DNA of 64,000 nucleotides from an uncultured Oscillospiraceae bacterium (GTDB taxonomy: Bacteria; Bacillota; Clostridia; Oscillospirales; Oscillospiraceae), in contig CANRFC010000009.1 of the NCBI GenBank assembly GCA_947629795.1, positions 1-64,000 on the forward strand. The letters are read 5' to 3'. This document shows positions 18,463 through 28,327 of the stretch, piece by piece. The notes beneath the pieces are model-generated. The model was not told where the DNA came from, made no database searches, and saw only the letters and a list, made by a program, of their open reading frames with translations. Within the stretch, counting starts at the first letter, position 1; the number at the start of each line of letters is the position of its first letter. The translations under genes were made by a program, and so were the position numbers.

Positions 18463-19668
18463 ATGAAAAAGGAATGTGTAGCCATGCTCCTGGCCGGCGG
18501 CCAGGGCAGCCGCCTGAAGGCTCTGACCAGCAAGGTGGCCAAACCGGCGGTCCCCTTCGGTGGGAAATACCGCATCATCGACTTCCCCCTGTCCAACTGC
18601 GTGAACTCGGGTATCGACACGGTGGGTGTGCTCACCCAGTACAAGCCCCTGGAGCTCAACGCCTACATCGGCTCGGGCCAGGCCTGGGACCTGGACCGCT
18701 CCGACGGCGGCGTCCACATCCTGCCCCCCTACGTCCAGGAGGACGAGAAGGGCTCGTGGTACAAGGGCACCGCCAACGCCATCTATCAGAACCTCAGCTT
18801 CCTGGAGCAGTATGACCCGGAGTACGTGCTCATCCTCTCGGGCGACCACATCTACAAGATGGACTATTCCAAGATGCTCCGCCACCACAAGGAGACCAAC
18901 GCCGCCTGCACCATCTCGGTGATGGAGGTCCCCCTGGAGGAGGCCAGCCGCTTCGGCATCATGAATGTGGACGCCAACGACATGATCTACGAGTTCGAGG
19001 AGAAGCCCAAGAAGCCCAAGAGCAACCTGGCCTCCATGGGCATCTACATCTTCACCTGGTCCAAGCTGCGCAAGTATCTGATGGAGGACGAGGCCGACCC
19101 GTCCAGCTCCAACGACTTCGGCAAGAACATCATCCCCACCATGCTGGCCGACCACGAGATCATGGCGGCCTACCGCTTCCAGGGCTACTGGAAGGACGTG
19201 GGCACCATCGACTCCCTGTGGGACGCCAACATGGACATGCTGGACCCCACCGCCGGCATCAACCCCTATGACACCGAGTGGCCCATCTATGCCCAGGCCG
19301 CCCTCCGGCCTCCCCTCTTCACCGGGCCCGCCGCCGCCATCAAGCACTCCATCGTCACCAGCGGCAGCGAGGTCAGCGGCACGGTGGAGGACTCGGTGCT
19401 CTTCCACTCGGTGGTGGTGGAAGAGGGCGCCCAGGTGCGGTATTCCATCCTCATGCCCGGAGCGGTGGTGAAGGCCGGCGCGGTGGTGGAGTACTCCATC
19501 GTGGCCGAGCGCACCGTCATCGGCGCCGGCGCCCACGTGGGCGCCGACAAGAGCGACGACCCCGAGTGGGGCATCGCGGTGGTGGCTCAGGACCTGAAGG
19601 TGGGCGACGGCGCCTCCGTCCCCGCCGGGGCCATAGTCACCCGGAACATCAAGGGGGTGAAGGCATGA
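18463..19668 (+). CDS. glgC: Glucose-1-phosphate adenylyltransferase, catalytic subunit
   Basis: A 401-residue enzyme making ADP-glucose from glucose-1-phosphate and ATP, the committed step of glycogen synthesis. The nucleotidyltransferase motif [12 protein letters not shown] starts near residue 11, followed by [25 protein letters not shown] and the substrate-binding EEKPKKPKS region. The C-terminus is a left-handed beta-helix of hexapeptide repeats. The stop overlaps the glgD start (ATGA), consistent with assembly of a GlgC/GlgD heterotetramer. AGAGGTGAT precedes the ATG. Confidence 0.96.
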   Translation: MKKECVAMLLAGGQGSRLKALTSKVAKPAVPFGGKYRIIDFPLSNCVNSGIDTVGVLTQYKPLELNAYIGSGQAWDLDRSDGGVHILPPYVQEDEKGSWYKGTANAIYQNLSFLEQYDPEYVLILSGDHIYKMDYSKMLRHHKETNAACTISVMEVPLEEASRFGIMNVDANDMIYEFEEKPKKPKSNLASMGIYIFTWSKLRKYLMEDEADPSSSNDFGKNIIPTMLADHEIMAAYRFQGYWKDVGTIDSLWDANMDMLDPTAGINPYDTEWPIYAQAALRPPLFTGPAAAIKHSIVTSGSEVSGTVEDSVLFHSVVVEEGAQVRYSILMPGAVVKAGAVVEYSIVAERTVIGAGAHVGADKSDDPEWGIAVVAQDLKVGDGASVPAGAIVTRNIKGVKA

Positions 19669-20786
19669 ACAACCTGCACGGGATCGTTTTCGCCTATCGG
19701 GAGAGTCCCGATCTTCGGGAGCTGACCCAACTGCGCAACGGCTGCTCCATTCCCTTCGGCGGGCGCTACCGCCTGGTGGATTTCGCCCTTTCCAACTTGG
19801 TCAACGCCGGGGTCACCGACATCGGCCTGGTGGTCCAGTCCTCCTATCAGTCCCTGCTGGACCATGTGGGCTCGGGCAAGGACTGGGACCTGGCCCGGAA
19901 GTTCGGGGGCCTGCGGGTGCTGCCCCCCTTCAGCTTCGCCGGCCGGCACCAGTCCGGCCACTACCGGGGCCGCATGGACGCCCTGGCCGGGGTGAGCGAC
20001 TACCTCCACAACATCCGCCAGGACTACGTGGTCCTCTGCTCCGGCGACCTGGCGGCCAACCTGCCCATCGCCGACGCCTTTGAGCAGCACGTGAAGAGCG
20101 GGGCCGACATCACCGTGGTGTGCTCCAAGACCACCTACACCGACCCCAAGCTGTGCAACTACTTCTCCATTGACCCCGACGACGGCCGCATCATCGACGT
20201 GGCGGTCTCCCCCTCGGTGGTGAAGGGGGATGTGGCCTCCCTGGAGGTCTACATCATGTCCAAGTCCTTGCTACTGAGCCTGGTGGACCGCTGCGCCGAC
20301 CACGACCAGCCCTCCTTCAGCCAGGGCATCCTCCTGGCCAACCTGGGCAAGCTGGACATGCGGGTGTTCCACTTCGACGGCTACATCGCCCGGGTGGTCA
20401 GCGTGGCCGGGTACTTCCAGCAGAACATGGCTCTGCTGGAGCCCCACATCCGCGCCGACCTCTTCAACCCCGAGCGGCCCATCAAGACCAAGGACAAGTC
20501 CAGCCCCTCCACCTACTACGGGCCCCACTCCTCCTCGGTGAACTCCCTGATCTCCGACGGGTGCATCATCGAGGGCACGGTGGTCAACTCCATCCTGGCC
20601 CGGGGCGTCCGGGTGGAGAAGGGCGCCAAGGTGGAAAACTGCGTGCTCATGCAGCGCACCTGCGTCCAGGAGGGGGCGGTGCTGCGGTACGTCATCGCCG
20701 ACAAGAACGTGCGGGTGTGCCCCGGGCGGATGCTCATGGGCCACAGCACCTATCCCCTGGTCATCGCCAAAAACGAAACAGTCTGA
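19665..20786 (+). CDS. glgD: Glucose-1-phosphate adenylyltransferase subunit GlgD (regulatory)
   Basis: A 373-residue homologue of GlgC. It keeps the fold ([32 protein letters not shown] and a hexapeptide C-terminus). It lacks the GGxGxRL pyrophosphate-binding loop, which is replaced by [18 protein letters not shown]. In Firmicutes GlgD is catalytically weak or inactive and modulates GlgC; that role is assumed here from family knowledge and this motif loss. It is translationally coupled to glgC through an ATGA overlap. A palindrome (about 20797-20822) lies between it and glgA. Confidence 0.93.
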   Translation: MNNLHGIVFAYRESPDLRELTQLRNGCSIPFGGRYRLVDFALSNLVNAGVTDIGLVVQSSYQSLLDHVGSGKDWDLARKFGGLRVLPPFSFAGRHQSGHYRGRMDALAGVSDYLHNIRQDYVVLCSGDLAANLPIADAFEQHVKSGADITVVCSKTTYTDPKLCNYFSIDPDDGRIIDVAVSPSVVKGDVASLEVYIMSKSLLLSLVDRCADHDQPSFSQGILLANLGKLDMRVFHFDGYIARVVSVAGYFQQNMALLEPHIRADLFNPERPIKTKDKSSPSTYYGPHSSSVNSLISDGCIIEGTVVNSILARGVRVEKGAKVENCVLMQRTCVQEGAVLRYVIADKNVRVCPGRMLMGHSTYPLVIAKNETV

Positions 20787-20859
20787 CCTCTCAACGGCCA
20801 TTCCCCCTCTTGGGGGGATGGCTCTCCCCTGAATGTGCTTTGGATGGAAAGGAGCCTCT

Positions 20860-22296
20860 ATGAACATTCTCTTTGCCTCCTCCGAGGTGGCCCCCTTTAT
20901 CAAGACCGGCGGCCTGGCCGACGTGGCCGGGTCCCTGCCCCAGGCCCTGGCCAGGCTGGGCCACGACGTGCGGGTCATCCTCCCCCTCTACGAGGGCATC
21001 GGCCAGGAGTGGCGGGACCAGATGACCTATCTCCAGTGCTTCCATGTCACCCTGGCCTGGCGCAACCCCTACTGCGGCCTGTTTGAGCTCAAGCGGGACG
21101 GGGTGACCTACTACTTTGTGGACAACGAGTACTACTTCAAGCGCCACAGCATCTACGGCCACTACGACGACGCCGAGCGCTTCGCCTTCTTCTCCCGGGC
21201 GGTGATCGAGTCCCCCGGCCACCTGGGCTTCTGGCCCGACGTGATCCACTGCAACGACTGGCAGACCGCCCTGGTGCCCATCTACCTGCTGGAGGAGCGG
21301 GAGCGGGTCCCCGAGCTGCGAAACGCCAAGAGCGTGTACACCATCCACAACATCGAGTACCAGGGCCGCTACGGCAAGGAGCTGCTGGTAGACCTGTTCG
21401 GCCTCAGCGACGGTTACTTCAACGACAGGATGCTGGCCTACTACGGGGACATCAACCTGATGAAGGGGGCCATCTACGCCGCCGACTACGTCACCACGGT
21501 CTCCCCCAGCTACGCCGACGAGCTGCGCTTCGACTTCTACGCCCACGGCCTGGCCGGGGTGGTCTCCGACAACGCCCACAAGATCCGGGGCATCCTCAAC
21601 GGCATCGACGTGGAGCACTTCGACCCCCAGCACGACCAGCGGCTGGCCAAGACCTTCTCCGCCAGGCAGCTCGCGGGCAAGAAGGCGTGCAAGGCCAAGC
21701 TCCAGGAGATGTCCGGCCTGGAGCAGGACCCCGACGCCCCCCTCATCGCCTGTGTGTCCCGGCTGGTGTCCCACAAGGGCTTCGACCTGGTGGTGGACGC
21801 TCTGCCCGAGATCATGGGCCTGGGGGTGCAGATGGTGGTGCTGGGCACCGGAGAGTGGAAGTACGAGGAGGCTTTCCGCTCCGCCGCCTTCCAGTTCCCC
21901 GGCCGCTTCTCCGCCCAGATCATGTACTCCGACGCCTTCTCCGCCGCCATCTACGGCGGCGCCGACCTGTTCCTCATGCCCTCGGTGGCCGAGCCCTGCG
22001 GCCTTTCCCAGATGATCTCCATGCGCTATGGCACTCTGCCCGTGGTGCGGGAGACCGGCGGGCTCCGGGACAGCGTGCAGCCCTACAACGAGTTCACCGG
22101 CGAGGGCACCGGCTTCTCCTTCGCCAACATCGACAAGGGGGACATGGTCTGGGCCATCCGCCGGGCGGTGGAGCTCTACCACGGCGACCCCAAGGGCTGG
22201 AAGCAGCTCCAGAAGAACGCCATGACCGCCGACTTCTCCTGGAACCGCTCCGCGCTGGACTACCAGGAGGTCTACGGCTGGGTCACGGGAAAATAA
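20860..22296 (+). CDS. glgA: Glycogen synthase (ADP-glucose, GT5)
   Basis: A 478-residue GT-B glycosyltransferase that extends alpha-1,4 chains from ADP-glucose. The N-terminal motif KTGGLADVAGSLP binds ADP-glucose. YTIHNIEYQGRYG, TTVSPSYADEL and the C-terminal MPSVAEPCGLSQM, which holds the conserved Glu, confirm the family. The ATG at 20860 lies 6 bases after AAAGGAG. It is the last gene of glgBCDA and is followed by a strong terminator. Confidence 0.96.
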   Translation: MNILFASSEVAPFIKTGGLADVAGSLPQALARLGHDVRVILPLYEGIGQEWRDQMTYLQCFHVTLAWRNPYCGLFELKRDGVTYYFVDNEYYFKRHSIYGHYDDAERFAFFSRAVIESPGHLGFWPDVIHCNDWQTALVPIYLLEERERVPELRNAKSVYTIHNIEYQGRYGKELLVDLFGLSDGYFNDRMLAYYGDINLMKGAIYAADYVTTVSPSYADELRFDFYAHGLAGVVSDNAHKIRGILNGIDVEHFDPQHDQRLAKTFSARQLAGKKACKAKLQEMSGLEQDPDAPLIACVSRLVSHKGFDLVVDALPEIMGLGVQMVVLGTGEWKYEEAFRSAAFQFPGRFSAQIMYSDAFSAAIYGGADLFLMPSVAEPCGLSQMISMRYGTLPVVRETGGLRDSVQPYNEFTGEGTGFSFANIDKGDMVWAIRRAVELYHGDPKGWKQLQKNAMTADFSWNRSALDYQEVYGWVTGK

Positions 22297-22319
22297 GAAA
22301 AAGCAAAAAGCGGAACGAA

Positions 22320-22362
22320 AGCGCGCGGAGGGGGCAAATTCCCCCCTCCGCGCGCTCCTTTT
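22320..22362 (+). terminator. Terminator of glgBCDA
   Basis: A long GC stem (GCGCGCGGAGGGGG with CCCCCTCCGCGCGC) with a 6-base loop is followed by TCCTTTTCT. Confidence 0.88.
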
Positions 22363-22425
22363 CTGCCCTTTTCTCTCCCGCTCCGGGCCCCGGCCGGGGC
22401 CTTCCTCTTTTTCCCTTTCCCCGGT

Positions 22426-22454
22426 TTGACATTCCCTTCGCAATGTGATAATAT
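22426..22454 (+). promoter_or_regulatory. Sigma-A promoter of glgP
   Basis: A perfect TTGACA (22426-22431), a 17-bp spacer and TAATAT (22449-22454) lie about 60 bases before glgP. Phosphorylase can therefore be expressed apart from the biosynthetic genes. Confidence 0.85.
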
Positions 22455-22515
22455 ACTTGGGCTGCGAAAAAGCTTATCCCCTACCATGGTTATGATAGGA
22501 TTGGAGTGACATTTT

Positions 22516-24945
22516 TTGAAAAAATACACCAAAAAGGACCTCACCGAACTCATTGTGGGCAAACTGCGCCGCAATTTCGGCCGGGACGTGGAGGAGGCCA
22601 CCTCTCAGCAGATGTTCCAGGCCTGCGCCATGGTCATCCGGGACATCATCTCCGAGCGGGGCATCAAGGCCGCCGACCAGGTCCAGGACACCCACGCCCG
22701 GCAGGTCCACTACCTGTCCATGGAGTTCCTCATGGGCCGGTCCCTTCGGAAAAACGCCTATAACCTGGGCATCCTGGAGCCCCTGACCAAGGCCGTGGAG
22801 TCCATGGGCTTCTCTGCCGCCGACCTCTTTGAGGAGGAGCCCGACGCCGGCCTGGGCAACGGCGGCCTGGGCCGTCTGGCGGCCTGCTATCTGGACGCCG
22901 CCACCACCATCGACATTCCCTTCACCGGCTACTCCATCTGCTACGAGCTGGGCATCTTCAAGCAGAAGATCATCGACGGCCGGCAGGAGGAGCTGCCCGA
23001 CTCCTGGCTGGGCAAGGGCTCGTCCTGGCTCATCACCAAGCAGGACGAGACCGAGGAGGTCCGCTTCGGCGGCACCGTGAAGGACGTGTGGTATCCCGAC
23101 GGCTCCCACGGCATCGAGCACACCGACTACACCGCCGTGCTGGCCGTGCCCCGGGACATGCAGATCGCCGGCTTCGGCACCAAGAACGCCAACGTCCTCC
23201 GGCTCTGGGAGGCCAAGAGCCCCGAGCCCATGGATCTGACCTTCTTCAACCGGGGAGAGTACCTCAAGGCCATGGAGCGCCAGGCCAACGCCGAGATCAT
23301 CTCCAAGCAGCTCTACCCCGCCGACAACCACCGGGAGGGCAAGTCCCTGCGGCTCAAGCAGCAGTACTTCCTGTCCTCGGCCACCGTGCAGTCCATCTGC
23401 CGCAAGCACAAGGCGGAGTACGGCACCCTCCGGAACTTCCACGAAAAGCACATCCTCCAGATCAACGACACCCACCCCACCCTCATCATCCCCGAGCTCA
23501 TGCGCATCCTGCTGGACCAGGAGGGCTACTCCTGGGACGACGCCTGGTTCATCGTCTCCCGCAGCGTGGCCTACACCAACCACACGGTGCTGGCCGAGGC
23601 CCTGGAGCGCTGGCCCCAGGACCTGGTGCAGGAGCTGCTCCCCCGGATCTGGCAGATCATCGCCGAGATCGCCAACCGCTACCAGAACATGCTCAACCAG
23701 TACTTCCGGGGCGACCAGTCCAGGATCGAGAACATGGCCATCGTCTGGGGGGGCGACGTGCGCATGGCCAACCTGTGCGTGTGCGCCTGCTCCTCCATCA
23801 ACGGCGTGTCCGCCCTCCACACCGACATCCTGAAGGCCGACGTGTTCCGGGACGCCTACCAGATGGCCCCCGGCAAGTTCCACAACGTCACCAACGGCGT
23901 GGACCACCGCCGCTGGCTCAGCGAGGTCAACCCCGAGCTGGACGCTCTCATCCGGGAGTGCTGCGGCGGGGACAAGTACCTCCTCCAGCCCGAGGCCCTG
24001 CGGGAGCTGGAGAAGTACGCCGATGACGCCGCCGTGCTGGAGCGCCTTGCCAAGATCAAGCGGGACAACAAGCTCGCCTTCGCCACCTGGGTCAAGCGGG
24101 AGAGCGGCATCGTGCTGAATACCGACGCCATCTTCGACGTCCAGGCCAAGCGCCTCCACGAGTACAAGCGCCAGCTCCTCAACGTGCTGCACATCATCTA
24201 CCTCTGGCAGCGCCTCCACGACGACCCCAACTTCACCTTCACCCCCCGGACCTACCTCTTCGCCGCCAAGGCGGCCCCGGGGTACGCCGTGGCCAAGCAG
24301 ATCATCCGGCTCATCAACTCCCTGGCCGACACGGTGAACAACGACCCGGTGTGCAAGGATAAGCTCCAGGTCTTCTTCCTGGAGAACTACCGGGTCTCCC
24401 TGGCCGAGCGGCTCATGCCCGCCAGCGAGCTCTCCGAGCAGATCTCCACCGCCGGCAAGGAGGCCAGCGGCACCGGCAACATGAAGTTCATGATGAACGG
24501 CGCCCTGACCATCGGCACCCTGGACGGCGCCAACGTGGAGATGCACCAGCAGGTGGGGGACGAGAACATCTTCCTCTTCGGTCTCACCGCCAGCGAGGTG
24601 GCCGAGATGCGCCTGCGGGGCTACCGGTCCTACGACTACTATATGCGCAACCCCACCCTCAAGGCGGTGGTGGACCAGCTGGCCGCCGGCTTTGACGACC
24701 ACGTGAGCTACGGCGACCTGGCCAAGCGGCTCCTCTTCGGAGACGGCTCCCCCGCCGACGAGTACTTCCTCCTGGCCGACTTCGAGAGCTACCGGGACGC
24801 CCAGCAGCGGGCGGGCCAGGTCTACCTGGACCAGCCCCGGTGGAACCGGATGAGCCTGTTCAACATCGCCCGCTCGGGCATCTTCGCCGCCGACCGCTCG
24901 GTGCGGGAGTACGCCGACGACATCTGGCACGTGCCCCACAAGTGA
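22516..24945 (+). CDS. glgP: Glycogen/maltodextrin phosphorylase
   Basis: An 809-residue GT35 enzyme that releases glucose-1-phosphate from glycogen. It has the N-terminal YLSMEFLMGR, the GLGNGGLGRLAACYLD motif, INDTHPT, and the pyridoxal-phosphate site EASGTGNMKFMMNG, whose Lys is about residue 657. The start is TTG: GGAG lies 9 bases upstream and no ATG is near. Transcription should end at the hairpin at 24956, which is now split by an insertion sequence. Confidence 0.95.
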   Translation: MKKYTKKDLTELIVGKLRRNFGRDVEEATSQQMFQACAMVIRDIISERGIKAADQVQDTHARQVHYLSMEFLMGRSLRKNAYNLGILEPLTKAVESMGFSAADLFEEEPDAGLGNGGLGRLAACYLDAATTIDIPFTGYSICYELGIFKQKIIDGRQEELPDSWLGKGSSWLITKQDETEEVRFGGTVKDVWYPDGSHGIEHTDYTAVLAVPRDMQIAGFGTKNANVLRLWEAKSPEPMDLTFFNRGEYLKAMERQANAEIISKQLYPADNHREGKSLRLKQQYFLSSATVQSICRKHKAEYGTLRNFHEKHILQINDTHPTLIIPELMRILLDQEGYSWDDAWFIVSRSVAYTNHTVLAEALERWPQDLVQELLPRIWQIIAEIANRYQNMLNQYFRGDQSRIENMAIVWGGDVRMANLCVCACSSINGVSALHTDILKADVFRDAYQMAPGKFHNVTNGVDHRRWLSEVNPELDALIRECCGGDKYLLQPEALRELEKYADDAAVLERLAKIKRDNKLAFATWVKRESGIVLNTDAIFDVQAKRLHEYKRQLLNVLHIIYLWQRLHDDPNFTFTPRTYLFAAKAAPGYAVAKQIIRLINSLADTVNNDPVCKDKLQVFFLENYRVSLAERLMPASELSEQISTAGKEASGTGNMKFMMNGALTIGTLDGANVEMHQQVGDENIFLFGLTASEVAEMRLRGYRSYDYYMRNPTLKAVVDQLAAGFDDHVSYGDLAKRLLFGDGSPADEYFLLADFESYRDAQQRAGQVYLDQPRWNRMSLFNIARSGIFAADRSVREYADDIWHVPHK

Positions 24946-25018
24946 GCCGTAGATCGGGACAAAAAATCCCCCTCTTCCGCGTGAACCGAACCAGTAAAAA
25001 CGGACAATAGACAAAAGC

Positions 25019-25052
25019 CCCCTGATGTAGGAAAATAAAACTACATCAGGGG
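25019..25052 (+). promoter_or_regulatory. Hairpin in the IS left end covering the orfA ribosome binding site
   Basis: CCCCTGATGTAG and CTACATCAGGGG form a perfect 12-bp stem. Its 3' arm contains the AGGGGG site used for the orfA ATG at 25062. Read-through transcripts from outside would form the hairpin and hide the site. Confidence 0.6.
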
Positions 25053-25061
25053 GTGTTTGTT

Positions 25062-25358
25062 ATGGCAAGGAAATACCAGCACACAATGGGGCTACTGCCA
25101 CAAATCAAGGAAATGATGGCGCAGGGCAAGACGCAAAGGGAGATCGAAAACGCACTTGGCCTAACAGGAGATAGGCCGGTGCATGACCTGTTGAAACGAG
25201 AGCGAAAGAAAGAGACTCAGGGCATCCCCAAGAGCCGTGGCCGCAAGCCAGTGAAGACATTGGCAGAATACAAGTATGAGAACAAACGGCTCAAAATGGA
25301 GAATGAGCTACTGCGGGATTTTCTGCGGTTCACAGAATGGGGGGCAGGCCAAGGTTAA
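25062..25358 (+). CDS. IS3-family transposase OrfA
   Basis: A protein of about 98 residues with a helix-turn-helix (QGKTQREIENALGLTGDRPV) that binds the IS ends. A heptad-like segment (YENKRLKMENELLRDFLRF) is typical of the IS3 leucine zipper. It overlaps orfB by 22 bases, and orfB is in the -1 frame, so an OrfAB fusion transposase could be produced by frameshifting. The ATG at 25062 is preferred over GTG/TTG-type codons just upstream. Confidence 0.88.
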   Translation: MARKYQHTMGLLPQIKEMMAQGKTQREIENALGLTGDRPVHDLLKRERKKETQGIPKSRGRKPVKTLAEYKYENKRLKMENELLRDFLRFTEWGAGQG

Positions 25359-26200
25359 AGTATCATGTTATCTATCAGCACCGGGAGGATTACCCTATAT
25401 CGGTCATGTGCGCGTTCTTTGGGGTTTCCAGAAGCGGCTATTATGACTTTGTTTGCCGCCAGGGGCGGCCAGAGCCGGACGCCGAGTTGGGACAGCTTCT
25501 TCAGGAACAACAAACTCATGTCCGCCAGACCTACGGCTACCGTAGGATGTGGCTGTGGTTAGAGAGCCAGGGCATCCACAGGAACCCCAAAACCGTGCTG
25601 CGGATCATGAAGAAGTACAACACCCTGGCAGAGATCCGCAGACGCAGGAAGTGGGTACAGATGGGACAGCAGGTCCACAAGTATGAGAATTTGCTCAACC
25701 GGGATTTTCGGGCTGACCGTCCCAACGCCAAGTGGGTCACAGATATCTCCTACATCCACACCGGCCAAGGCGTCCTCTACCTGTCCATGATCCGAGATCT
25801 CTATGACAACAGCATCGTGGCCTATAAGACAGCGACACAGCAGACAGTGAACCTGGTGCTGGACACCATCCGTCTTGCCATGAGGAAGGAGAAAAAGAGA
25901 GTCGCTGCGGAGTTGCAGCTCCACAGCGACCAAGGGTTCCAGTACACTTCGCAAGGGTACTTTAACCTAACACAAGAATACGGTATAACGCCGTCCATGT
26001 CAAGACGGGGAAACTGTTATGACAACGCCATGGCGGAAAATTTCTTTTCCATTCTCAAGACAGAGTGCATCTACCGCCAGAAAATCGCCACATTTCAGCA
26101 GGCCAGGGAATTGATCGACGATTTTATTGATTTCTACAACCACGAGCGCATCCAGTTAAAGACTGGAGAGGCGCCGCTTACACGGCGCCTCTCCGCTTAA
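25337..26200 (+). CDS. IS3-family transposase OrfB (DDE integrase core)
   Basis: A 287-residue catalytic half. An HTH_21-like region (QTYGYRRMWLWLESQGIHRN) comes first, followed by an rve domain. The DDE triad is visible: Asp in WVTDISYI, Asp in HSDQGFQY and Glu in NAMAENFFSILKTE. The tail YNHERIQLKTGEAPLTRR is the usual C-terminal signature. The frame is intact, so the copy may be active. It has its own ATG, but the functional product is probably the OrfAB fusion. Confidence 0.92.
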   Translation: MGGRPRLKYHVIYQHREDYPISVMCAFFGVSRSGYYDFVCRQGRPEPDAELGQLLQEQQTHVRQTYGYRRMWLWLESQGIHRNPKTVLRIMKKYNTLAEIRRRRKWVQMGQQVHKYENLLNRDFRADRPNAKWVTDISYIHTGQGVLYLSMIRDLYDNSIVAYKTATQQTVNLVLDTIRLAMRKEKKRVAAELQLHSDQGFQYTSQGYFNLTQEYGITPSMSRRGNCYDNAMAENFFSILKTECIYRQKIATFQQARELIDDFIDFYNHERIQLKTGEAPLTRRLSA

Positions 26201-26286
26201 AACTTCTTGTTTCCTACCAGGGGCCTTTTTGTGCTGTCCGCACAAACTGGGGCGGGTCAGCGGAAGAGGGGGATTTTTTTGTCCTT

Positions 26287-27945
26287 TTACACTTCCATGA
26301 TCACCGGCAGGATCATGGGGTTGCGCTTGGTCTTCTTGAAGAGGTAGGAGCTCAGGTCGTCCCGGATGTCCCCCTTGATGGCGGTCCAGTCCCGGTAGTT
26401 CCCCCGCTGGGAGCGCTCCAGGGCCTCCAGGGCCACCTCCTTGAGCTCCTCCATGAGCCCCTCGGACTCCTTGACGTACACAAAGCCCCGGGTGATGATA
26501 TCCGGCCCGGACAGGAGCCCGCCGTCCTCGGCGGACACCGAGGCCACCACCACGATCATGCCGTCCTCGGCCAGGTGCTTCCGGTCCCGGAGGACCACCG
26601 CCCCCACGTCGCCCACGCCGTACCCGTCCACGAACACCCGCCCGGCGGGCACGGTGCCGCTGAGCTTCACCCCGTTCTGGCTCAGCTCGATGACCTTGCC
26701 GATGTCCGAGATGACGATGTTCCTGGGGTCCATGCCCATCTCCTGGGCCAGCTTGGCGTGGGTCTTCAGCATCCGCTGCTCCCCATGGACGGGGATGAAG
26801 AACCGGGGCCTGAGCAGGGCGTGGATGATCTTCAGCTCGTCCTGGCAGGCGTGGCCCGACACATGGAGCTCGGCCTGCCGCTCGTTGACCACCTCGGCTC
26901 CCTTGCGGTAGAGCTCGTTGATGACGCTGCCGATGGCGTTTTCGTTGCCGGGGATGGCGCTGGCCGAGAAGATCACCCGGTCCCCGGCCTGGATCTCCAC
27001 CTGCCGGTGGGTATTGAAGGCCATCCGGGTCATGGCCGACATGGTCTCCCCCTGGCTGCCGGTGGTGACGATGCACACCTTGTTCTTGGGCAGGCTCTTG
27101 ATCTGGTTGATGTCCACCAGGGTCCCGGCGGGGATGCTCATGTACCCCAGCTCGGTGGAGACCTTGATGGCGTTCTCCATGCTCCGGCCGGTGATGGCCA
27201 CCTTCCGGCCGTACTTCTCCGCCACCGTGATGATCTGCTGGATGCGGTCCACGTTGGAGGCGAAGGTGGCGATGATGATCCGCTCGTCGCAGCCCCGGAA
27301 CAGGGCGTCAAAGCTGGCCCCCACGCTCTTCTCGCTCTTGGTGTACCCCGGCCGCTCCACGTTGGTAGAGTCGCACAGCAGGGCCAGCACCCCCTCCCGG
27401 CCCAGCTGTCCCAGCCGGGCCAGGTCGATCATGCCGCCGGAGACCGGGGTAGGGTCGATCTTGAAGTCGCCGGTGTGGACGCAAAGCCCCGCCGGGCACT
27501 TGATGGCGAAGGCCACCGCGTCGGCGATGGAGTGGTTGACGTGGATGAACTCCACGGTGAACTTCCCCGCCCGGACGGTCTCCCCCGCCTCGCAGGTGAT
27601 GAGCCGGGTCTTGCCCGCCAGGTGGTGCTCCTCCAGCTTGAGCTTGATGAGCCCCGCCGACATCCGGGTGGCGTACACCGGCACGTTGAGCTCCCGGAGG
27701 AAATAGGGCAGCGAGCCGATGTGGTCCTCGTGGCCGTGGGTGATGAACACCCCCCGGACCTTGTCCCGGTTGCGGATGAGGTAGGTAAAGTCGGGGATGA
27801 CCACGTCGATGCCGTACATATCATTGTCGGGGAAGCCCATGCCGGCGTCCACCACGATGATGTCGTTTCCGTACTCGTAGACCGTCATGTTCTTGCCGAT
27901 CTCGTTGAGTCCACCCAGGGAGATGATTTTCAGTTTTTCTGCCAT
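26287..27945 (-). CDS. rnjA: Ribonuclease J
   Basis: A 552-residue metallo-beta-lactamase/beta-CASP nuclease with 5'-3' exonuclease and endonuclease activity, central to Firmicutes mRNA decay and rRNA maturation. The zinc motif HGHEDHIG spans residues 70-77. HVNHSIAD, TGDFKIDPTP, the beta-CASP motifs TFASNVDRIQ and HVSGHA, and the C-terminal RNase J domain are complete. Only one copy is in the window, so J1 versus J2 cannot be decided. Its stop codon abuts the terminator split by the IS. Confidence 0.94.
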   Translation of the reverse strand: MAEKLKIISLGGLNEIGKNMTVYEYGNDIIVVDAGMGFPDNDMYGIDVVIPDFTYLIRNRDKVRGVFITHGHEDHIGSLPYFLRELNVPVYATRMSAGLIKLKLEEHHLAGKTRLITCEAGETVRAGKFTVEFIHVNHSIADAVAFAIKCPAGLCVHTGDFKIDPTPVSGGMIDLARLGQLGREGVLALLCDSTNVERPGYTKSEKSVGASFDALFRGCDERIIIATFASNVDRIQQIITVAEKYGRKVAITGRSMENAIKVSTELGYMSIPAGTLVDINQIKSLPKNKVCIVTTGSQGETMSAMTRMAFNTHRQVEIQAGDRVIFSASAIPGNENAIGSVINELYRKGAEVVNERQAELHVSGHACQDELKIIHALLRPRFFIPVHGEQRMLKTHAKLAQEMGMDPRNIVISDIGKVIELSQNGVKLSGTVPAGRVFVDGYGVGDVGAVVLRDRKHLAEDGMIVVVASVSAEDGGLLSGPDIITRGFVYVKESEGLMEELKEVALEALERSQRGNYRDWTAIKGDIRDDLSSYLFKKTKRNPMILPVIMEV

Positions 27946-28327
27946 TGGTTGCCTTTTGCACTCCTTTTCAAATCTTACAGGTCAGGTTGGTCCGTGGGAC
28001 AAAAGGAGCGTGCGGGCACGCCAAAACAGAGCCCCGCCGCACCCCGGCCCTGTACCGCCGGGGAGTGGGAGCCATTTTCCTCTTGTCCGGTCTTGCTTTG
28101 ATCAAAGCGCCTCACACCGGCGCTGAAAGCCAAAAACAGTCTGTGCGGAGCATCGCCCGGCGCACATGGATAAGATAGTATACCACAACTTCCCGGAAAA
28201 GTATACCCCCAATTTTCCGACCCCCTTGTGCCATGTGTCCACCGGATCTTGGATATCCCTATTCCGGAGCCCCATGATCTGAATGAGCCGCAAAATCGAA
28301 GTTTCCAAATAAAGGGAGCCCGGAGCT
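27946..28327. other. Intergenic region upstream of RNase J
   Basis: No credible gene is present. It holds the RNase J promoter and a 5' leader of over 200 bases with GC-rich inverted segments (around 28120-28165). No known riboswitch was recognised. Confidence 0.5.
28177..28185 (-). promoter_or_regulatory. Extended -10 promoter of RNase J
   Basis: On the minus strand TGG-TATACT forms an extended -10. A second TATACT lies 23 bases further upstream. No consensus -35 is seen. Confidence 0.45.

Larger units (their letters stand above)
24999..26243 (+). mobile_element. IS3-family insertion sequence (about 1245 bp)
   Basis: A complete element with overlapping orfA and orfB. Its imperfect terminal inverted repeats read CGGACAATAGACAAAAGCCCC at the left and CGGACAGCACAAAAAGGCCCC at the right. 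AAA flanks both ends (24996-24998 and 26244-26246) as a 3-bp target duplication. Exact ends are uncertain by a few bases because of the A-run. Base composition is clearly more AT-rich than the surroundings, which suggests recent arrival. Confidence 0.85.
24956..26284. terminator. Bidirectional terminator of glgP and RNase J, split by an IS element
   Basis: The left arm (24956-24995) and right arm (26247-26284) are inverted copies. Both contain GGAC, an A/T run, TCCCCCTCTTCCGC and CCAG. Joined without the IS they give one long hairpin with the loop TAAA, A-rich on one side and T-rich on the other, placed directly after the stops of two convergent genes. With 1.25 kb of DNA now in its loop, the arms may pair poorly. 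Confidence 0.8.

Noticed and set aside
19665..20786. glgD as a frameshifted or decayed duplicate of glgC
   Set aside because: The frame is intact, is coupled to glgC, and shows the loop loss typical of the GlgD family, so it is a real regulatory subunit.
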